From: Agreia sp. VKM Ac-1783
GTDB lineage: Bacteria; Actinomycetota; Actinomycetes; Actinomycetales; Microbacteriaceae
DNA length: 64,000 bases
Reading direction: 5' to 3'
NCBI RefSeq assembly: GCF_900177765.1
Contig: NZ_FXWI01000001.1
Coordinates: forward strand, 62,001-126,000
Shown: positions 7,111 through 16,233 of the stretch, piece after piece
How positions within the stretch are numbered: position 1 is the stretch's first letter
Layout: every line of letters begins with the position of its first letter
Position numbers and translations under genes: made by a program
Notes under the pieces: generated by a model
The model's input: only the letters and a program-made list of their open reading frames with translations
What the model was told of the DNA's origin: nothing
The model's database searches: none

Positions 7111-8373
7111 CTAGCCGAAAGCCTCGACGATGGGGCGGAACTTCATCTTCGTCTCGATGAGTTCCCTCTCCGGATCCGACCCGGCCACGATGCCCGCGCC
7201 GGCGTAGGCGGTGATGTCGCCGTTCTCGGCGATCTGGGCGCAGCGCAACGCCACGGCCCACTCGCCATCGCCATCCGCACCGACCCACCCGACGGGCCCG
7301 GCGTAGCGACCCCGGTCGAAGGGCTCGAGCTCGTCGATGACCGACAGTGCGGTGGCCGTGGGTGCGCCTGCAACGGCGGCGGTGGGATGCAGAGCCGCGA
7401 TCAGGTCGAGCGACGTCGAGCCGTCGGAGAGGATGCCCTCGGCATCGCTCGCGAGGTGCCACAGATTGGGCAGCTTGAGCGTGAAGGGAATCTCTGAGGT
7501 GATGAGGGTGCGCGTATGCGGCTGCAGCGACTGAACGACGCTGGCGACGGCGAAGCGGTGCTCGTCGAGATCTTTCGAACTGGTGGCGAGTGAGATGGCG
7601 GCGTCGTGGTCGGCTTCGGCATCGCGGCCGCGCGAGATCGTGCCGGCGAGCACGCGGGCGCTGACCGTTCCATGGTCGACACGCACGAGGGTCTCCGGGC
7701 TCGATCCGATGAGGCCATCGACGGCGAAGGTCCAGCAGTCGGGGTAACCCAGAGCGAGGTCGGTGAGGGTGCGGCGCAGGTCGGCTTCGTCGGGCAGATG
7801 CCCCACGAGATCGCGGGCGAGCACCACCTTGTTCAACTCTCCCGCGGCAATGCGCGAGACGGCCGCCTCGACCGACGCACGGTAGTCGTCGGGCTTGACC
7901 TGCCCGGGAAGAAGAGAGAGCCGGTACTCGGCGCCGAGGGGTCGCGCGGCGGGCATCGGCAGGGGAGGAGCGAGCGGAACGCCCGACTCGGACAGCGCCG
8001 TGATGCGGGTGATCCAGTAGACGCCCGCGCGCTTGCCGATGATGATCTCGGGAACGATGAGAGTGGAGATGAGGGCCGAGGTGGCAGAGAAGGCGAAGGC
8101 GCCGAACGCCACGAGGCCTGTGCCCGGCGACTGCAGCGGGTCGGTCACCTGAGCAAGCCGGGCGACCTCCCTCCACGTCTCGCAGGCATCGACGAATCGG
8201 TTCTCGCCGGAGAACTCGAGCCGCAGCGCCACACCTGCGCCCGCCATCCCCTCGCCCTTGCGCATCCAGAGCATCGGATGCCGCGAGTCGAGCAGTGGCA
8301 CCAGAAGTCGGATGTCGTCGACGCGGGTGGTCTCGACGACCAGCCTGGGCAGAGTTCGTGCCGTTTCGCTCAC
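7111..8373 (-). CDS. menF: Isochorismate synthase MenF
   Basis: MenF converts chorismate to isochorismate, the entry step of menaquinone synthesis (an entC-type siderophore role is possible but no siderophore genes are near). The 420-residue protein has the chorismate-binding fold: GELNKVVLARDLV mid-protein, then SSPETLVRV, ARVLAGTISRG, SSKDLDEHRF, LHPTAAVAGAP and a C-terminal AYAGAGIVAGSDPERELIETKMK. These are the substrate- and Mg-binding elements of the isochorismate/anthranilate synthase family. The GTG start at 8373 follows TAGGCT with a 6-nt gap on the reverse strand, so it is probably leaderless. It diverges from menG across 89 bp. Confidence 0.95.
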   Translation of the reverse strand: MSETARTLPRLVVETTRVDDIRLLVPLLDSRHPMLWMRKGEGMAGAGVALRLEFSGENRFVDACETWREVARLAQVTDPLQSPGTGLVAFGAFAFSATSALISTLIVPEIIIGKRAGVYWITRITALSESGVPLAPPLPMPAARPLGAEYRLSLLPGQVKPDDYRASVEAAVSRIAAGELNKVVLARDLVGHLPDEADLRRTLTDLALGYPDCWTFAVDGLIGSSPETLVRVDHGTVSARVLAGTISRGRDAEADHDAAISLATSSKDLDEHRFAVASVVQSLQPHTRTLITSEIPFTLKLPNLWHLASDAEGILSDGSTSLDLIAALHPTAAVAGAPTATALSVIDELEPFDRGRYAGPVGWVGADGDGEWAVALRCAQIAENGDITAYAGAGIVAGSDPERELIETKMKFRPIVEAFG

Positions 8374-8462
8374 GTGATCAGCCTAGTTCCGCCGGAGCGA
8401 ACGCATTCCCGAAGATGCGCTATCCCCAGCAGTCATGCGGGCTACGCAACTACACTGGGAGC
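8374..8462. promoter_or_regulatory. Divergent menF/menG promoter region
   Basis: This 89-bp region holds two apparent -10 boxes, each 6 nt from a GTG start codon: TAGGCT on the reverse strand (8385-8380) for menF and TACACT (8451-8456) for menG. Neither gene has a Shine-Dalgarno sequence. No convincing -35 was found. Shared placement would let both steps of menaquinone synthesis be co-regulated. Confidence 0.55.
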
Positions 8463-9176
8463 GTGAATAAGGCAGACCTTACTAAAAAGCCCCAGGCGGT
8501 CTCCGCGATGTTCGACCAGGTCTCCACGCACTACGACCGCACGAACGCGATGCTCTCGGTCGGCAACGACCAGCTGTGGCGCGCGGCCACGGTGCGCGCC
8601 GTCGACCCCAGGCCCGGCGATCGCATCCTCGACCTCGCCGCGGGAACGGGAACGTCGAGTGCGGCGCTCGCCGCGAGGGGCGCCCACGTCGTGGCGGCAG
8701 ACTTCTCACCGGGCATGATCCAGGTCGGCAAGCGCCAGCAGGCGGGCAACCGCAATGTCGAGTTCGTGCAGGCCGACGGAATGAATCTGCCGTTCTCCGA
8801 TAACGAGTTCGATGCCGTCACCATCTCGTTCGGGCTGCGCAACATCGTCGACCCCCACGTGGCACTCAAAGAGCTCTACCGGGTGACCAAGCCAGGCGGC
8901 CGCATCGTCATCTGCGAGTTCTCGAAGCCCCCGGCCAAGCTGGTGCGAACTGGCTATTTCACCTACCTCAACAAGGTCATGCCCACCCTCGTGAAACTCG
9001 CGTCGTCGAACGCCGAGGCCTACGACTACCTCGGCGATTCGATCAAGGCCTGGCCAGACCAGAAGACCCTGGCCGAGTGGATGCGCGTGGCCGGCTTCTC
9101 GAGGGTCGCGTACAAGAACCTCAGCCTCGGCATTGTCGCCCTGCACCGGGGCATCAAGCCTCGTACGGGTCAGTAG
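8463..9176 (+). CDS. menG: Demethylmenaquinone methyltransferase MenG (UbiE family)
   Basis: MenG uses S-adenosylmethionine to methylate demethylmenaquinone, the last step of menaquinone synthesis. The 237-residue protein shows MFDQVSTHYDRTNAMLS near the N-terminus, the SAM-binding motif I LDLAAGTGTSS (about residues 56-66), and the two UbiE signatures around VTISFGLRNI and RVTKPGGRIVICEFS. The GTG start at 8463 follows TACACT by 6 nt and lacks a ribosome binding site; the frame extends upstream without family similarity. Its TAG stop also supplies the first bases of the apparent -10 box of the next gene. Confidence 0.95.
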   Translation: MNKADLTKKPQAVSAMFDQVSTHYDRTNAMLSVGNDQLWRAATVRAVDPRPGDRILDLAAGTGTSSAALAARGAHVVAADFSPGMIQVGKRQQAGNRNVEFVQADGMNLPFSDNEFDAVTISFGLRNIVDPHVALKELYRVTKPGGRIVICEFSKPPAKLVRTGYFTYLNKVMPTLVKLASSNAEAYDYLGDSIKAWPDQKTLAEWMRVAGFSRVAYKNLSLGIVALHRGIKPRTGQ

Positions 9177-9185
9177 GCTGAACAC

Positions 9186-10307
9186 GTGACCCCGAAAACA
9201 CCCGTTGCTGGCACACGTGCGCCTGCTGGCAAAGCCCGGCGCACCCAGAGCCTCTCGTCGTCGCTGAATCTGCACGACCGACTCTTCTCGACGAGTCGCG
9301 ACCGTGAGGTTGCGCGCGCCGTAGACGACGGAATCGAGCGTCTCGAGGCGAGGCTGTTCGCCGAGGTCAAGTTCAGCGACGAGCTCGCCGACGTGGCGGC
9401 GCGTTATCTGCTCGAGGCCGGCGGCAAGCGAGTGCGGCCCATTCTGGCGATGCTCACGGCTCAACTCGGCGACGGCGTGACCGACGAGGTCATCATGGCT
9501 GGCGCGTCGATCGAGCTCACGCACCTCGCGTCGCTCTACCACGACGACGTTATGGACTCCGCTCCCGTGAGGCGCGGTGTTCCGACCGCGCAGAACGTGT
9601 GGGGCAACTCCATCGCGATCCTCGTCGGCGATCTGCTCTTCGCACGCGCGTCGAAGCTGCTCTCCATCTTGGGCGAGCGCGCCATCCAGCTTCAGGCCGA
9701 CACCTTCGAGCGCCTCTGCCTGGGGCAGCTGCGCGAGACCATCGGCCCCAAAGACAACGAGAACCCCATCGAGCACTACCTGCAGGTGCTGAGCGACAAG
9801 ACGGGTTCGCTCATCGCTGCATCAGCCCAGATGGGCGTGATCTTCTCGAACGCTCCCGTCGAGTATGAGCAGCCTGTGATCGAGTTCGGCGAGAAGATCG
9901 GCGTCGCCTTCCAACTCATCGACGACGTGCTCGACATGTCGCCGCCCGCTCAGGGCGACGGCAAGACTCAGCCCACGGGCAAGAAGGCGGGCACCGATGT
10001 GCGCGCGGGCGTGGTCACGCTCCCCGTCCTCTATCTGCGCAAGCGCGCCAAGCGCAATGCCGAGGCTGCCGCCCTGCTGAAGCGCATCGACGCGGTCGCC
10101 ACGGCGAAGCCGGGCGCGCCGGTCGATGAGGCCGCTGTCGACGCTGTGATCGCCGAATTGCGTGCGCATCCGGTGACCAAGGCCACGATCGACGAAGCGC
10201 ACGGCTGGGCCCGCGGTGCCGTCGATGCTCTCGCTCCTCTTCCAGACGGAACCGTCAAGAAGACCCTCACCCGATTCGCCGACACTGTGGTGGATCGCAC
10301 AAATTAA
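9186..10307 (+). CDS. Polyprenyl diphosphate synthase (menaquinone side chain)
   Basis: A 373-residue trans-polyprenyl diphosphate synthase. It condenses isopentenyl diphosphate onto an allylic primer to make the long chain used by MenA. Visible are the KRVRP basic site, the first aspartate-rich motif DDVMD in LYHDDVMDSAPVRRG (about residues 120-130), GD in ILVGDLLFARA, and the second motif QLIDDVLDM with the following GK...GTD element. Length and motifs fit heptaprenyl/octaprenyl synthases. The GTG start lies 6 nt after TAGGCT, whose TAG is the menG stop codon. Product chain length cannot be read from sequence by eye. Confidence 0.93.
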   Translation: MTPKTPVAGTRAPAGKARRTQSLSSSLNLHDRLFSTSRDREVARAVDDGIERLEARLFAEVKFSDELADVAARYLLEAGGKRVRPILAMLTAQLGDGVTDEVIMAGASIELTHLASLYHDDVMDSAPVRRGVPTAQNVWGNSIAILVGDLLFARASKLLSILGERAIQLQADTFERLCLGQLRETIGPKDNENPIEHYLQVLSDKTGSLIAASAQMGVIFSNAPVEYEQPVIEFGEKIGVAFQLIDDVLDMSPPAQGDGKTQPTGKKAGTDVRAGVVTLPVLYLRKRAKRNAEAAALLKRIDAVATAKPGAPVDEAAVDAVIAELRAHPVTKATIDEAHGWARGAVDALAPLPDGTVKKTLTRFADTVVDRTN

Positions 10308-10323
10308 GGAAACACCTCCCTAA

Positions 10324-11676
10324 ATGACCACGTTGCGACTGGCCATCGTCGGAGCCGGCCCCGCCGGAATCTACGCTGCCGACCTTCTGATCAAGGCCGA
10401 ACGTCACTTCGACGTCTCGATCGACCTCTTCGAGCACCTTCCCGCTCCCTACGGACTCGTTCGCTACGGCGTCGCCCCCGACCACCCGCGCATCAAGGGC
10501 ATCATCACCGCTCTGCGCGAGGTACTCGACCGCGGAGACATCCGGTTCTTCGGCAACGTGCGCTACGGCGTCGACGTGACCCTCGACGACCTCAAGAAGC
10601 ACTACAACGCCGTCATCTTCGCCACGGGCGCCATCACCGACGCGCCGCTCGCTATTCCGGGCATCGAGCTCGAGGGCTCGTACGGCGCCGCCGACTTCGT
10701 GAGCTGGTTCGACGGCCACCCGGATGTTCCGCGCACCTGGCCGCTCGAGGCCCAGTCGGTCGCCGTGATCGGCAACGGCAACGTCGCGCTCGACGTGTCG
10801 CGAATCCTCGCCAAGCACGCCGACGACCTGCTGCCCACAGAGATTCCCGACAACGTCTACGAGATCCTCAAGTCGTCGCCCGTCACCGATGTGCACGTCT
10901 TCGGCCGCCGGGGCCCTGCGCAGGTCAAGTTCACCCCGCTCGAGCTGCGCGAACTCGGCGAGATGCGCGACGTCGACATGATCGTCTACGACGAGGACTT
11001 CGAGCTCGACGAGGCGTCGAAGGCCGCCATCGCCAGCAACAAGCAGGTCTTCGTGATCAACAAGGTGCTCAACCAGTGGCGTGAGCGCCCGGTGGGCGAG
11101 GCCTCGCGCCGCCTGCACCTGCACTTCTACGCCAAGCCGCTCGAAGTCACATCGGATGCCGACGGCCGGGTCGCGTCGATCCGTTACGAACGCACGCGGC
11201 CCGACGGCGCCGGCAGCGTCGAGGGAACAGGCGAGATCCGAGAGATCGAGATCCAGGCCATCTACCGGGCCGTGGGGTACTTCGGATCGCCACTCGCCGA
11301 CATCCCCTTCGACGAGCGCCACGGCGTGATCCCCAACCACGAGGGTCAGGCCCTCGCCGACGACAACTCCGTGATTCCGGGTGTCTACGCCACCGGGTGG
11401 ATCAAGCGTGGGCCCGTGGGCCTCATCGGCCACACGAAGTCCGACGCGATGGAGACGATCCAACACGTGGTCAACGACCAGGCGAGCTGGTGGGCGCCGA
11501 CGCACCCCGACGAGCAGAGCGTCGTCGAACTGCTCACCTCACGCGGGGTCGAGTTCACGACCATCGACGGCTGGCACCAGCTCGATCAGCACGAGCTCGC
11601 GCTCGGCTCGGCCGAGGGTCGCCTGCGCAAGAAGGTCGTGCCGCGCGACGAGATGATCCGGGTTTCCAACACCTGA
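10324..11676 (+). CDS. fprA: FAD-dependent ferredoxin-NADP+ reductase, FprA type
   Basis: A 450-residue adrenodoxin-reductase-like flavoenzyme that passes electrons from NADPH to ferredoxin, or back. The N-terminus carries the FAD-binding IVGAGPAGIYAADLL, followed by APYGLVRYGVAPDHP, a hallmark of the FprA family. A second dinucleotide-binding element, VAVIGNGNVALDVSRIL (about residues 145-161), and GRRGPAQVKFTPLELREL follow. The C-terminal GVYATGWIKRGPVGLIG is the conserved FAD contact. The ATG is preceded by AAGGAAACACC and lies 16 bp after the polyprenyl synthase stop, so the two are probably co-transcribed. The ferredoxin partner is not in the window. Confidence 0.93.
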   Translation: MTTLRLAIVGAGPAGIYAADLLIKAERHFDVSIDLFEHLPAPYGLVRYGVAPDHPRIKGIITALREVLDRGDIRFFGNVRYGVDVTLDDLKKHYNAVIFATGAITDAPLAIPGIELEGSYGAADFVSWFDGHPDVPRTWPLEAQSVAVIGNGNVALDVSRILAKHADDLLPTEIPDNVYEILKSSPVTDVHVFGRRGPAQVKFTPLELRELGEMRDVDMIVYDEDFELDEASKAAIASNKQVFVINKVLNQWRERPVGEASRRLHLHFYAKPLEVTSDADGRVASIRYERTRPDGAGSVEGTGEIREIEIQAIYRAVGYFGSPLADIPFDERHGVIPNHEGQALADDNSVIPGVYATGWIKRGPVGLIGHTKSDAMETIQHVVNDQASWWAPTHPDEQSVVELLTSRGVEFTTIDGWHQLDQHELALGSAEGRLRKKVVPRDEMIRVSNT

Positions 11677-11753
11677 CGCCTTATTGTTATCGGTTGCACA
11701 GAACTCGTGACGTAGCATGTGAATAGTGGGTTCTCCGAGGCTGAGGTGATGAC

Positions 11754-13289
11754 GTGACTGAATTGGCTCCTGCGCCGAGTGTGCCCGAGGCGTCAGCTGT
11801 CGCGTCTGACACAACCGCCACCGCGGCAGCGACCGAAACGCCGGGCACGACTCGATGGGTCATTCCCGAGGCCACGAAGAAGAAGAAGCGTCACCTCGGG
11901 GTCTGGATCGGCGTTCCTGCGATCGTCGCCGTGGTCGCCCTGGTGGCAGCGTCCGTGTTCCTGATCGCGCCCGGAACGACTGTCGCCGGAGTGAATGTCG
12001 GCGGCATGACCGTCGGCGCCGCATCCGACGCCGTCAGCCAGAAACTCGCCGACACCGCCCTGGTCATCACCGGCCCTGACGGCGACAAGATCGTGCGCGG
12101 CGCTCAGCTCGGCGCCAGCATCGCTAATGCCTCCTCCGACAGCTCGGCTGAACTCACAGGCGCCGACCTCGGGGCGTCGGTAGACGCGCAGACGCTCGCC
12201 GAGAAGGCTCACTCCCAAAACCCGTTCTGGAATGTGACCGCGTGGAACGCGAAGACGGCCGTCACGCCGACGGTCAAGATCGACACGAAGACCGCGACGG
12301 CCGCGCTGCGCAAGCTCGCTCCAGAACTCTTCGTCGATCCCGAGAACGCGACGATGGCGTTCGACTCCGCAACGGCCTCCTACACGGTGACGCCCGCGGT
12401 CGATGGAGCAGGAGTCGACCTCGAGACGTTCCGCACGGCGCTGCAAGATGCCCTCGTGTCGGGCAAATCCAGCGTCGATGTCGCTGCAGTGCAGACGGTC
12501 GTGCCGGCCTCGGCGTCGACCGACACTGTGACCGCGACCGCCACCGAGTTGAACACCGTTCTCGACACGGCGGGGTTCTACGTCGGCGACGAACGCACCG
12601 TTCCGGTCGACCGTTCGGTGGTCGCGTCGTGGATCACTCTCGCGACGAACGACGACGGAACCTACAGCTACACCGCAGACAAGGCCGCCATTCAGAAGGT
12701 CGTCGACACGCTGCCCGCGGCTGTGAATCGCGATGCCGTCAACGGCACGGTGATCACCGATACCGAGGGCGAGACTCTCGACACAGTGGCTGCCGGAGTC
12801 GACGGTCGCGCACTCGGCGACACGAGCGGGGTTGCGGAAGCCTTTGCGACACAGCTGGCGACGGGCAAGCCCGCGTTCGAGCTTCCGGTAACCGTCACGC
12901 CCGCGCAGGTCACGAAGACGTCGCGCAATATCGTCGTCAACCTGAGTGAGCAGCGCGAGTATCTCTTCGAGAACGGTCAAGTCGTCGACAGCTTCCTGAT
13001 CTCCTCTGGTGTCTCCGGGCACGATTCGCACACCGGCAGCTTCCGCATCACGGCAAAGCTGACCTCCCAGAACATGGGCAACCCAGACCTCACCCAGGCG
13101 CCCAACTATTACACAAAGAACGTGCCCGACGTCATGTACTACAACGGCGACGAGGCGCTCCACGGTGCGTACTGGCACAACAACTTCGGCAACGTCATGA
13201 GCCACGGTTGCATCAACATGCCGCTCGACAAGGCAGCCACCGTCTTCGACTGGGCTCCGATGGGAACCGAAGTCACCGTCACTTACTGA
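11754..13289 (+). CDS. L,D-transpeptidase with YkuD domain
   Basis: A 511-residue envelope enzyme that forms 3-3 peptidoglycan cross-links or anchors proteins to the wall. After a cytoplasmic Thr/Ala-rich and Lys-rich start there is one membrane helix (about residues 45-68). The middle contains two similar peptidoglycan-binding_4 type segments (the first begins GTTVAGVNVGGMTVG). The C-terminal YkuD domain (from about residue 395) carries HGAYWHNNFG and SHGCINMP, with catalytic Cys near residue 486. The GTG start is supported by GAGGTGATG just upstream. It stands alone after fprA and before the iron-transport operon. Confidence 0.93.
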   Translation: MTELAPAPSVPEASAVASDTTATAAATETPGTTRWVIPEATKKKKRHLGVWIGVPAIVAVVALVAASVFLIAPGTTVAGVNVGGMTVGAASDAVSQKLADTALVITGPDGDKIVRGAQLGASIANASSDSSAELTGADLGASVDAQTLAEKAHSQNPFWNVTAWNAKTAVTPTVKIDTKTATAALRKLAPELFVDPENATMAFDSATASYTVTPAVDGAGVDLETFRTALQDALVSGKSSVDVAAVQTVVPASASTDTVTATATELNTVLDTAGFYVGDERTVPVDRSVVASWITLATNDDGTYSYTADKAAIQKVVDTLPAAVNRDAVNGTVITDTEGETLDTVAAGVDGRALGDTSGVAEAFATQLATGKPAFELPVTVTPAQVTKTSRNIVVNLSEQREYLFENGQVVDSFLISSGVSGHDSHTGSFRITAKLTSQNMGNPDLTQAPNYYTKNVPDVMYYNGDEALHGAYWHNNFGNVMSHGCINMPLDKAATVFDWAPMGTEVTVTY

Positions 13290-13332
13290 CGATCGACGCC
13301 CTCGTTCTCAGAGAGCAGCTCGGGCAGGCTGT

Positions 13333-13356
13333 CATACTTAGGTAATGCTTACCTTT
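13333..13356 (+). promoter_or_regulatory. Iron box over the promoter and start of the siderophore permease operon
   Basis: The 19-bp sequence TTAGGTAATGCTTACCTTT at 13338-13356 matches about 14 of 19 positions of the DtxR/IdeR consensus TTAGGTTAGGCTAACCTAA. A -10-like CATACT (13333-13338) lies 6 nt before the ATG at 13345. Iron-loaded repressor bound here would cover both the promoter and the start codon. Confidence 0.7.
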
Positions 13357-14355
13357 GCCCGGCCCGCGACGAGGACTCTGGGCTTCATCGTCCTTCTCGT
13401 GGTCGTGCTTCTGTCGGCGGGGGCGAGCCTGCTGCTCGGCAGCCGCTCCATCGATATGACCTCGGTGCTCGATGCGGTGTTCTCGCGCGGCACGGGCAGC
13501 GTCGAGCAGATGGTGGTGCTCGATCTGCGCGTTCCCCGCACGATCATCGGTCTCGTGGCCGGTGCGGCACTCGGACTCGCCGGTGCGCTGATGCAGGGGC
13601 TGACGCGAAACCCGCTCGCTGATCCCGGTCTTCTCGGCGTGAACGCCGGCGCCTCGCTCGCCGTGGTGACGGCCATCGCCTTCTTCGGCGTCACCGCGCC
13701 CTCGGGTTACGTCTGGTTCGCGTTCGGGGGAGCCGCGCTGGCCGCGGCGCTGGTCTACGCGGTCGCCTCCGGCCGCTCGGGCCTGTCTCCGCTCAGTCTC
13801 ACCCTCGCCGGAGCGGCCACGACCGCGGTGCTCACCTCGTTCATCACCCTGATTCTGCTGCGCGACCTCGATACTCTTGCGCAGTTCCGCTTCTGGTCGG
13901 TCGGCTCTCTGGTGGGCAGAGACGTATCGACCGTGGCAACGCTCGCGCCGTTTCTCATCGTGGGGTCGGTGACCGCGTTGCTGCTCGGTCGCAGCCTCAA
14001 TTTGCTCGCGCTCGGCGACGATGTGGCGCGCGGCCTCGGCCAGCGGGTGGGACTGACCCGCATCGTCGCGGGCGCGGCCATCATCCTCCTGTGCGGTTCG
14101 GCGACATCGCTTGCGGGACCACTCGTGTTCGTCGGCCTGGTCGTGCCACACATCGCGCGTCGCTTCGTCGGCGCCGACTACCGCTGGATCCTGCTCTGGT
14201 CGATGCCCCTCGGGGCGGCCCTACTGGTCATCGCCGACACCATCGGGCGCCTGATCGCCCCGCCCTCAGAGCTCGAGGCGGGCATCGTGGTGGCGCTCAT
14301 CGGCGCGCCCGTGTTGATCGCACTCGTCCGAGGAAACAAGGCGGTCACCCGATGA
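13345..14355 (+). CDS. Siderophore ABC transporter permease (FecCD family), subunit 1
   Basis: A 336-residue polytopic membrane protein of the FecCD/BtuC permease family, which carries ferric siderophores across the inner membrane. Family signatures are RVPRTIIGLVAGAALGLAGALMQGLTRNPLADPGLLGVNAGA near residues 57-98, and the coupling region GLVVPHIARRFVGADYRW near the end. The start lies in an iron box. Its stop overlaps the ATG of the second permease (ATGA), and the ATPase follows with another ATGA overlap, giving a tightly coupled three-gene operon. Confidence 0.94.
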   Translation: MLTFARPATRTLGFIVLLVVVLLSAGASLLLGSRSIDMTSVLDAVFSRGTGSVEQMVVLDLRVPRTIIGLVAGAALGLAGALMQGLTRNPLADPGLLGVNAGASLAVVTAIAFFGVTAPSGYVWFAFGGAALAAALVYAVASGRSGLSPLSLTLAGAATTAVLTSFITLILLRDLDTLAQFRFWSVGSLVGRDVSTVATLAPFLIVGSVTALLLGRSLNLLALGDDVARGLGQRVGLTRIVAGAAIILLCGSATSLAGPLVFVGLVVPHIARRFVGADYRWILLWSMPLGAALLVIADTIGRLIAPPSELEAGIVVALIGAPVLIALVRGNKAVTR

Positions 14356-15413
14356 CTGTCCAGCAGCGATACCAGCCCTCTGTCGACGATCTCGCCCGTG
14401 TCGCCGTCGCCCGCCGCGCCGGGCGCATCCGGTCTCTTGTGATCGCTGCCGTTCTGATCGTGGCGCTTGCTGCCCTCGCCGTGGTGGCCTTGATGCTCGG
14501 CGATCGGGTGGTCGCGCCGGGCGACGTTCTCAGCACACTGTTCGGTGGAGGCAGCGGGGGCGACCGCTTCGTGATCCTCGGCCTCCGGGTGCCTCGACTC
14601 CTGCTCGGCTTGATGGTGGGAGCGGCCTTCGGGCTGGCCGGTGCGGTCTTCCAGAGTCTGCTCGGCAATCCCCTCGCAAGCCCTGACATCATCGGCATCT
14701 CGCAGGGCGCCAGCGCGGCCGCGGTCGGGGCGATTCTTTTCGCGGGTTGGAGCGGCCTCGCCGTGTCGTTCGCAGCCTTCGGCGGTGCCGTTCTCGTGGC
14801 CGGCCTCATCACCGTGCTCGCCGCCCGACACGGCGTGGCGGGCTCTCGCTTCGTGCTCATCGGCATCGCGCTCGCTTTTCTCGCCCAGGCCGCGATCAAT
14901 TTCATGCTCACTCGTTCAGATGTGCGCGACGCGCAGTCGGCCCTGGTCTGGCTCGTCGGCAGCCTCGGAACGGTCACGTCCGAGGAACTGACCAGTACCG
15001 CCGTGGGGCTCGTCGTGCTCGTACTGGCGCTCGCCCTGGTGTCGCCCCGGCTCCGGATGCTGCAGCTCGGCGACGAGGCCGCCACCGGTCTCGGTGTGCG
15101 CGTCACTCCGGCGCGGCTGGTCATCACCCTGATCGCGGTGGGGTTGGCAGCCGTCGCCACGGCCGCCGCCGGGCCTGTGGTGTTCGTCGCCTTCGTCTCT
15201 GCGCCCATCGCGCGACGGCTCCTTGGCGGCACCGGGCCCGCTCTCGTCGTGAGTGCACTCGTGGGCGCGCTCGTCGTCACAGGTTCCGACCTGATCGCGC
15301 AGCACGCGGTGTCAGGTCTGCAGGTGCCCGTGGGCATCGTGACGGGAATCGTGGGCGCCCCCGTTCTGCTGGTTCTGCTGGCCCGCAGCAACCGATCGAG
15401 AGGAACAGCATGA
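14352..15413 (+). CDS. Siderophore ABC transporter permease (FecCD family), subunit 2
   Basis: A 353-residue FecCD-family permease, partner of the preceding gene. It has an N-terminal cytoplasmic stretch of about 30 residues, then the family signature LRVPRLLLGLMVGAAFGLAGAVFQ and NPLASPDIIGISQGA (about residues 80-120), and the ATPase-coupling region around VAFVSAPIARRL. The ATG at 14352 overlaps the stop of subunit 1 as ATGA, typical of heterodimeric siderophore permeases made in equal amounts. Upstream extension of the frame is overlap with subunit 1 and is not used. Confidence 0.94.
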   Translation: MTVQQRYQPSVDDLARVAVARRAGRIRSLVIAAVLIVALAALAVVALMLGDRVVAPGDVLSTLFGGGSGGDRFVILGLRVPRLLLGLMVGAAFGLAGAVFQSLLGNPLASPDIIGISQGASAAAVGAILFAGWSGLAVSFAAFGGAVLVAGLITVLAARHGVAGSRFVLIGIALAFLAQAAINFMLTRSDVRDAQSALVWLVGSLGTVTSEELTSTAVGLVVLVLALALVSPRLRMLQLGDEAATGLGVRVTPARLVITLIAVGLAAVATAAAGPVVFVAFVSAPIARRLLGGTGPALVVSALVGALVVTGSDLIAQHAVSGLQVPVGIVTGIVGAPVLLVLLARSNRSRGTA

Positions 15414-16210
15414 CGTCTCATGAACTGCGAGCGGATGGCCTTGCTCTCGGCTACGACGGACGTCGCGTCGTCGAGAACCTCGACGCCGTCATCCCCGACG
15501 GCCGCGTCACTGTGATCGTGGGTCCGAACGCCTGCGGCAAGTCGACCCTCCTTCGCTCGTTCGCGCGACTGCTGCGCCCGGACGCGGGGGTCGTCACGCT
15601 CGACGGGACTGACGTGCACCGCTATCCGAGCAAGCAACTGGCCACGGTTCTCGGCCTGCTCCCACAGCAGCCGATTGCTCCTGACGGCATCACCGTGGCC
15701 GATCTCGTGGGACGAGGTCGGTTTCCTCGCCAGGGACTCTTCAGGCAATGGACCGCCGAGGACTCGGAGGCGGTCGCGGAGGCGCTGCGGTCGACCGATA
15801 CGGTCGATCTGGCCGACCGCCGCATCGACGAGCTCTCGGGCGGCCAGCGCCAGCGGGTGTGGATCGCCATGGCGCTCGCGCAGCAGACCGACATTCTGCT
15901 GCTCGACGAGCCCACGACCTTCCTCGATGTGACGCACCAGATCGAGGTGCTCGACCTTCTACACGAACTGAACCGCGAGCGAGGGACCACGGTAGTGATG
16001 GTGCTGCACGATCTCAATCTGGCGGCGCGCTACGCCGATCACCTTGTGGTGATGTCGGCCGGCAAGATCGTGGCGGAGGGCCGACCGGCCGACGTGATCT
16101 CGGTCGACACCGTGGGTGCAGCGTTCGGGCTCGAGGCCGTGATCATCGACGATCCGATCAGTCATTCGCCGATGGTCGTGCCGATGGGCCGTTTTCATCA
16201 CGGTCTGTGA
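15410..16210 (+). CDS. Siderophore ABC transporter ATP-binding protein
   Basis: A 266-residue ATPase that powers the two permeases. Visible are Walker A GPNACGKST (about residues 39-47, with Ala where Gly is usual), the Q-loop in LLPQQPIAPDGITVADLV, the ABC signature LSGGQRQRVWIAMALAQQ, Walker B ILLLDEPTTFLD and the switch His in MVLHDLNLAARYAD. These are close to the FepC/FhuC type. The ATG overlaps the stop of permease 2 (ATGA). The binding-protein gene follows after 81 bp under its own iron box. Confidence 0.95.
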   Translation: MTSHELRADGLALGYDGRRVVENLDAVIPDGRVTVIVGPNACGKSTLLRSFARLLRPDAGVVTLDGTDVHRYPSKQLATVLGLLPQQPIAPDGITVADLVGRGRFPRQGLFRQWTAEDSEAVAEALRSTDTVDLADRRIDELSGGQRQRVWIAMALAQQTDILLLDEPTTFLDVTHQIEVLDLLHELNRERGTTVVMVLHDLNLAARYADHLVVMSAGKIVAEGRPADVISVDTVGAAFGLEAVIIDDPISHSPMVVPMGRFHHGL

Positions 16211-16233
16211 CGAATTAGCGCAAACCGGTCAGG

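Noticed and set aside
7111-8176. A continuous reverse-strand frame running through menF in another register and joining the 6233 gene, forming a 647-residue open frame.
   Set aside because: The upstream part is an Arg/Ala-rich shadow of menF, which has unmistakable family motifs. The long frame reflects high G/C third positions. Only the part after menF is kept.
8463-8485. TAAGG-CAGA-CCTTA at the menG start as a possible iron box.
   Set aside because: Only about 11 of 19 positions fit the DtxR/IdeR consensus, much weaker than the two boxes at 13338 and 16234. It could still be a chance hairpin in the message start.
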